Below, piece after piece: positions 63,075 through 64,000 of a stretch of 64,000 bases of DNA. Below the pieces are notes generated by a model. The model was not told the origin of the DNA. It was given only the letters and a program-made list of their open reading frames with translations, and made no database searches. Origin of the DNA: Lachnospiraceae bacterium P6A3. Its GTDB lineage: Bacteria > Bacillota > Clostridia > Lachnospirales > Lachnospiraceae. The stretch is from assembly GCA_000702085.1 (NCBI GenBank), contig KL370861.1:436911-500910 (forward strand). Reading direction: 5' to 3'. Made by a program: the position numbers and the translations under genes. Each line of letters starts with the position of its first letter. Within the stretch, counting starts at the first letter, position 1.

Positions 63075-63905
63075 ATGGCAATCAGGATTATAGGTGACAG
63101 CTGCTGTGATTTCACGAAGCTGGAACTCAGAAAGGGTATTCATGTAAGCGTACCGATGTCGGTATCGATAGGCGGTATCGAATATCGTGATGACGGAAGA
63201 AGAACTCAGGAAGAATGGATCAAAATGATCAAGGAAGATCCCGGATATCCCAAGTCCGCATGTCCTTCTCCGGATGATTTTTATAATGCGTTTGATGAAA
63301 AATGCGATAATTATGTTGTTACTTTATCGTCCAAACTCAGCGGTGTTTATAACGCAGCCATGGTAGCCAAAGAGATGTTTGAGGATGAACACGATGGTGT
63401 GAAGATCCACATTTTCGACTCGAAAAGTGCCGCTGCCGGTGAACATCTTATTTCCGATAAAATCATGGAATGCCATGAAGCCGGAAAATCCTTTGAAGAG
63501 ACCGTCAAAGAGGTCGAGGCTTTCAGAGATGATATGTTTACAATCTTCGTACTTGACGACCTCGAGACCTTTAAGAGAAACGGAAGATTAAGAGGAGTGA
63601 AAGCACTGGTTGCCACAGCACTCAATGTCAAGCCTGTTTTATACGGCGATGACGGAGAAATCAAGCAGCTTGATCAGGCAATCGGAATGCCGAATGCCGT
63701 TAACAGAATGCTTTATCATATCGAGAAGAAAAAAATCGATCCTTCCAGAAAAGTCAGGATCACCCAGTGTGAAAGCAAGGAATTATGTCTTAAGATAGCC
63801 AAGATCCTTACCGAGAGATTCGGTTTTACGGACGTTAAGATATTGAATGCCGGCGGAATATCCACTTCCTACGAAAATCCCGGCGGAGTGGTAATAGCTA
63901 TGTAA
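63075..63905 (+). CDS. DegV family protein
   Basis: Fatty-acid-binding DegV-fold protein of 276 residues. Landmarks are IIGDSCCDFTK at the N-terminus, SACPSPDDFYNAF, the LSSKLSGVYNAA fatty-acid contact segment, LDDLETFKRNGRLRG and LNVKPVLYGDDGEI. Relatives bind fatty acids and serve a fatty-acid kinase (FakB); no FakA is near. GGAACGGAGG precedes the ATG. A terminator follows. Confidence 0.93.
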   Translation: MAIRIIGDSCCDFTKLELRKGIHVSVPMSVSIGGIEYRDDGRRTQEEWIKMIKEDPGYPKSACPSPDDFYNAFDEKCDNYVVTLSSKLSGVYNAAMVAKEMFEDEHDGVKIHIFDSKSAAAGEHLISDKIMECHEAGKSFEETVKEVEAFRDDMFTIFVLDDLETFKRNGRLRGVKALVATALNVKPVLYGDDGEIKQLDQAIGMPNAVNRMLYHIEKKKIDPSRKVRITQCESKELCLKIAKILTERFGFTDVKILNAGGISTSYENPGGVVIAM

Positions 63906-63925
63906 ATCACATATTGTCAAAAAGT

Positions 63926-63973
63926 GCATTGATACCGCTAATGTGTGACAAAAGTGGTATCAATGCTTTTTTT
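63926..63973 (+). terminator. Intrinsic terminator after degV
   Basis: Fourteen-base stem GCATTGATACCGCT / AGTGGTATCAATGC (one G-U pair), 13-base loop, seven T. Confidence 0.88.
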
Positions 63974-64000
63974 GTCCATAAAAAAGCATGAAAAATGTTA

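Overview
The window looks like core chromosome of a Gram-positive anaerobe of the Clostridia, most likely a gut or rumen Lachnospiraceae. This is an inference from gene content: short overlapping operons, a TlyA-NadK-ArgR-RecN chain, a YqeG-AroE-AroK-AroQ-EfP chain, TrpR-like YerC, bactofilin, a DUF5688 protein, a eukaryotic-type HisA and AGGAGG-like ribosome sites. Most genes lie on the + strand. I see no transposase, integrase, phage module, rRNA or CRISPR array.

Region by region. 1-5.4 kb: isoprenoid, rRNA-modification, NAD kinase, ArgR and RecN genes (dxs is cut by the left edge). 5.5-10.8 kb: three tandem paralogous acidic lipoproteins, then a fourth lipoprotein with an Ig-like domain and a Glu-Pro repeat. 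10.8-15.6 kb: typA, then a lysine riboswitch controlling dapA-dapB-hisA. 15.7-17.5 kb: a degenerate LytM protein with a bactofilin, and yerC on the opposite strand. 17.7-21.5 kb: an acyltransferase, an XRE-AbrB regulator and two radical SAM enzymes. 21.5-30.9 kb: the most unusual block, GGDEF - STAS - one-module NRPS (C-A-PCP-reductase) - SpoIIE phosphatase - anti-sigma-type kinase - second SpoIIE phosphatase, tightly packed. 30.9-33.6 kb: an ion transporter, a DUF1836 regulator and a two-receiver response regulator. 33.8-40.1 kb: SPFH/zinc-ribbon protein, a Tim44-like zinc-ribbon membrane protein, PcrA helicase, a small acidic membrane protein, an RNA uracil methyltransferase and a 22-codon TIR-domain stub. 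40.2-45.1 kb: carB and mgtE. 45.5-48.6 kb: shikimate genes and efp. 48.6-52.5 kb: a DUF5688 protein, tRNA-Arg(CCG), an SH3-repeat protein and glutamate dehydrogenase. 52.6-61.8 kb: an EAL phosphodiesterase, RNase H-like, RluF-like, LigA, MetA and a chemoreceptor. 61.8-64 kb: an MFS transporter and a DegV protein.

The main candidate for a poorly described system is the 21.5-30.9 kb block. It seems to join a small reductive-release peptide synthetase, predicted to make an acylated amino aldehyde or alcohol, to a partner-switching phosphorylation circuit and a cyclic-di-GMP synthase. No sigma factor is present in the window, so the output of the circuit is unknown. Second-tier curiosities are the tandem lipoprotein family, the XRE-AbrB/radical SAM group, the TIR stub beside an orphan carB, and the eukaryotic-type HisA inside a lysine operon.
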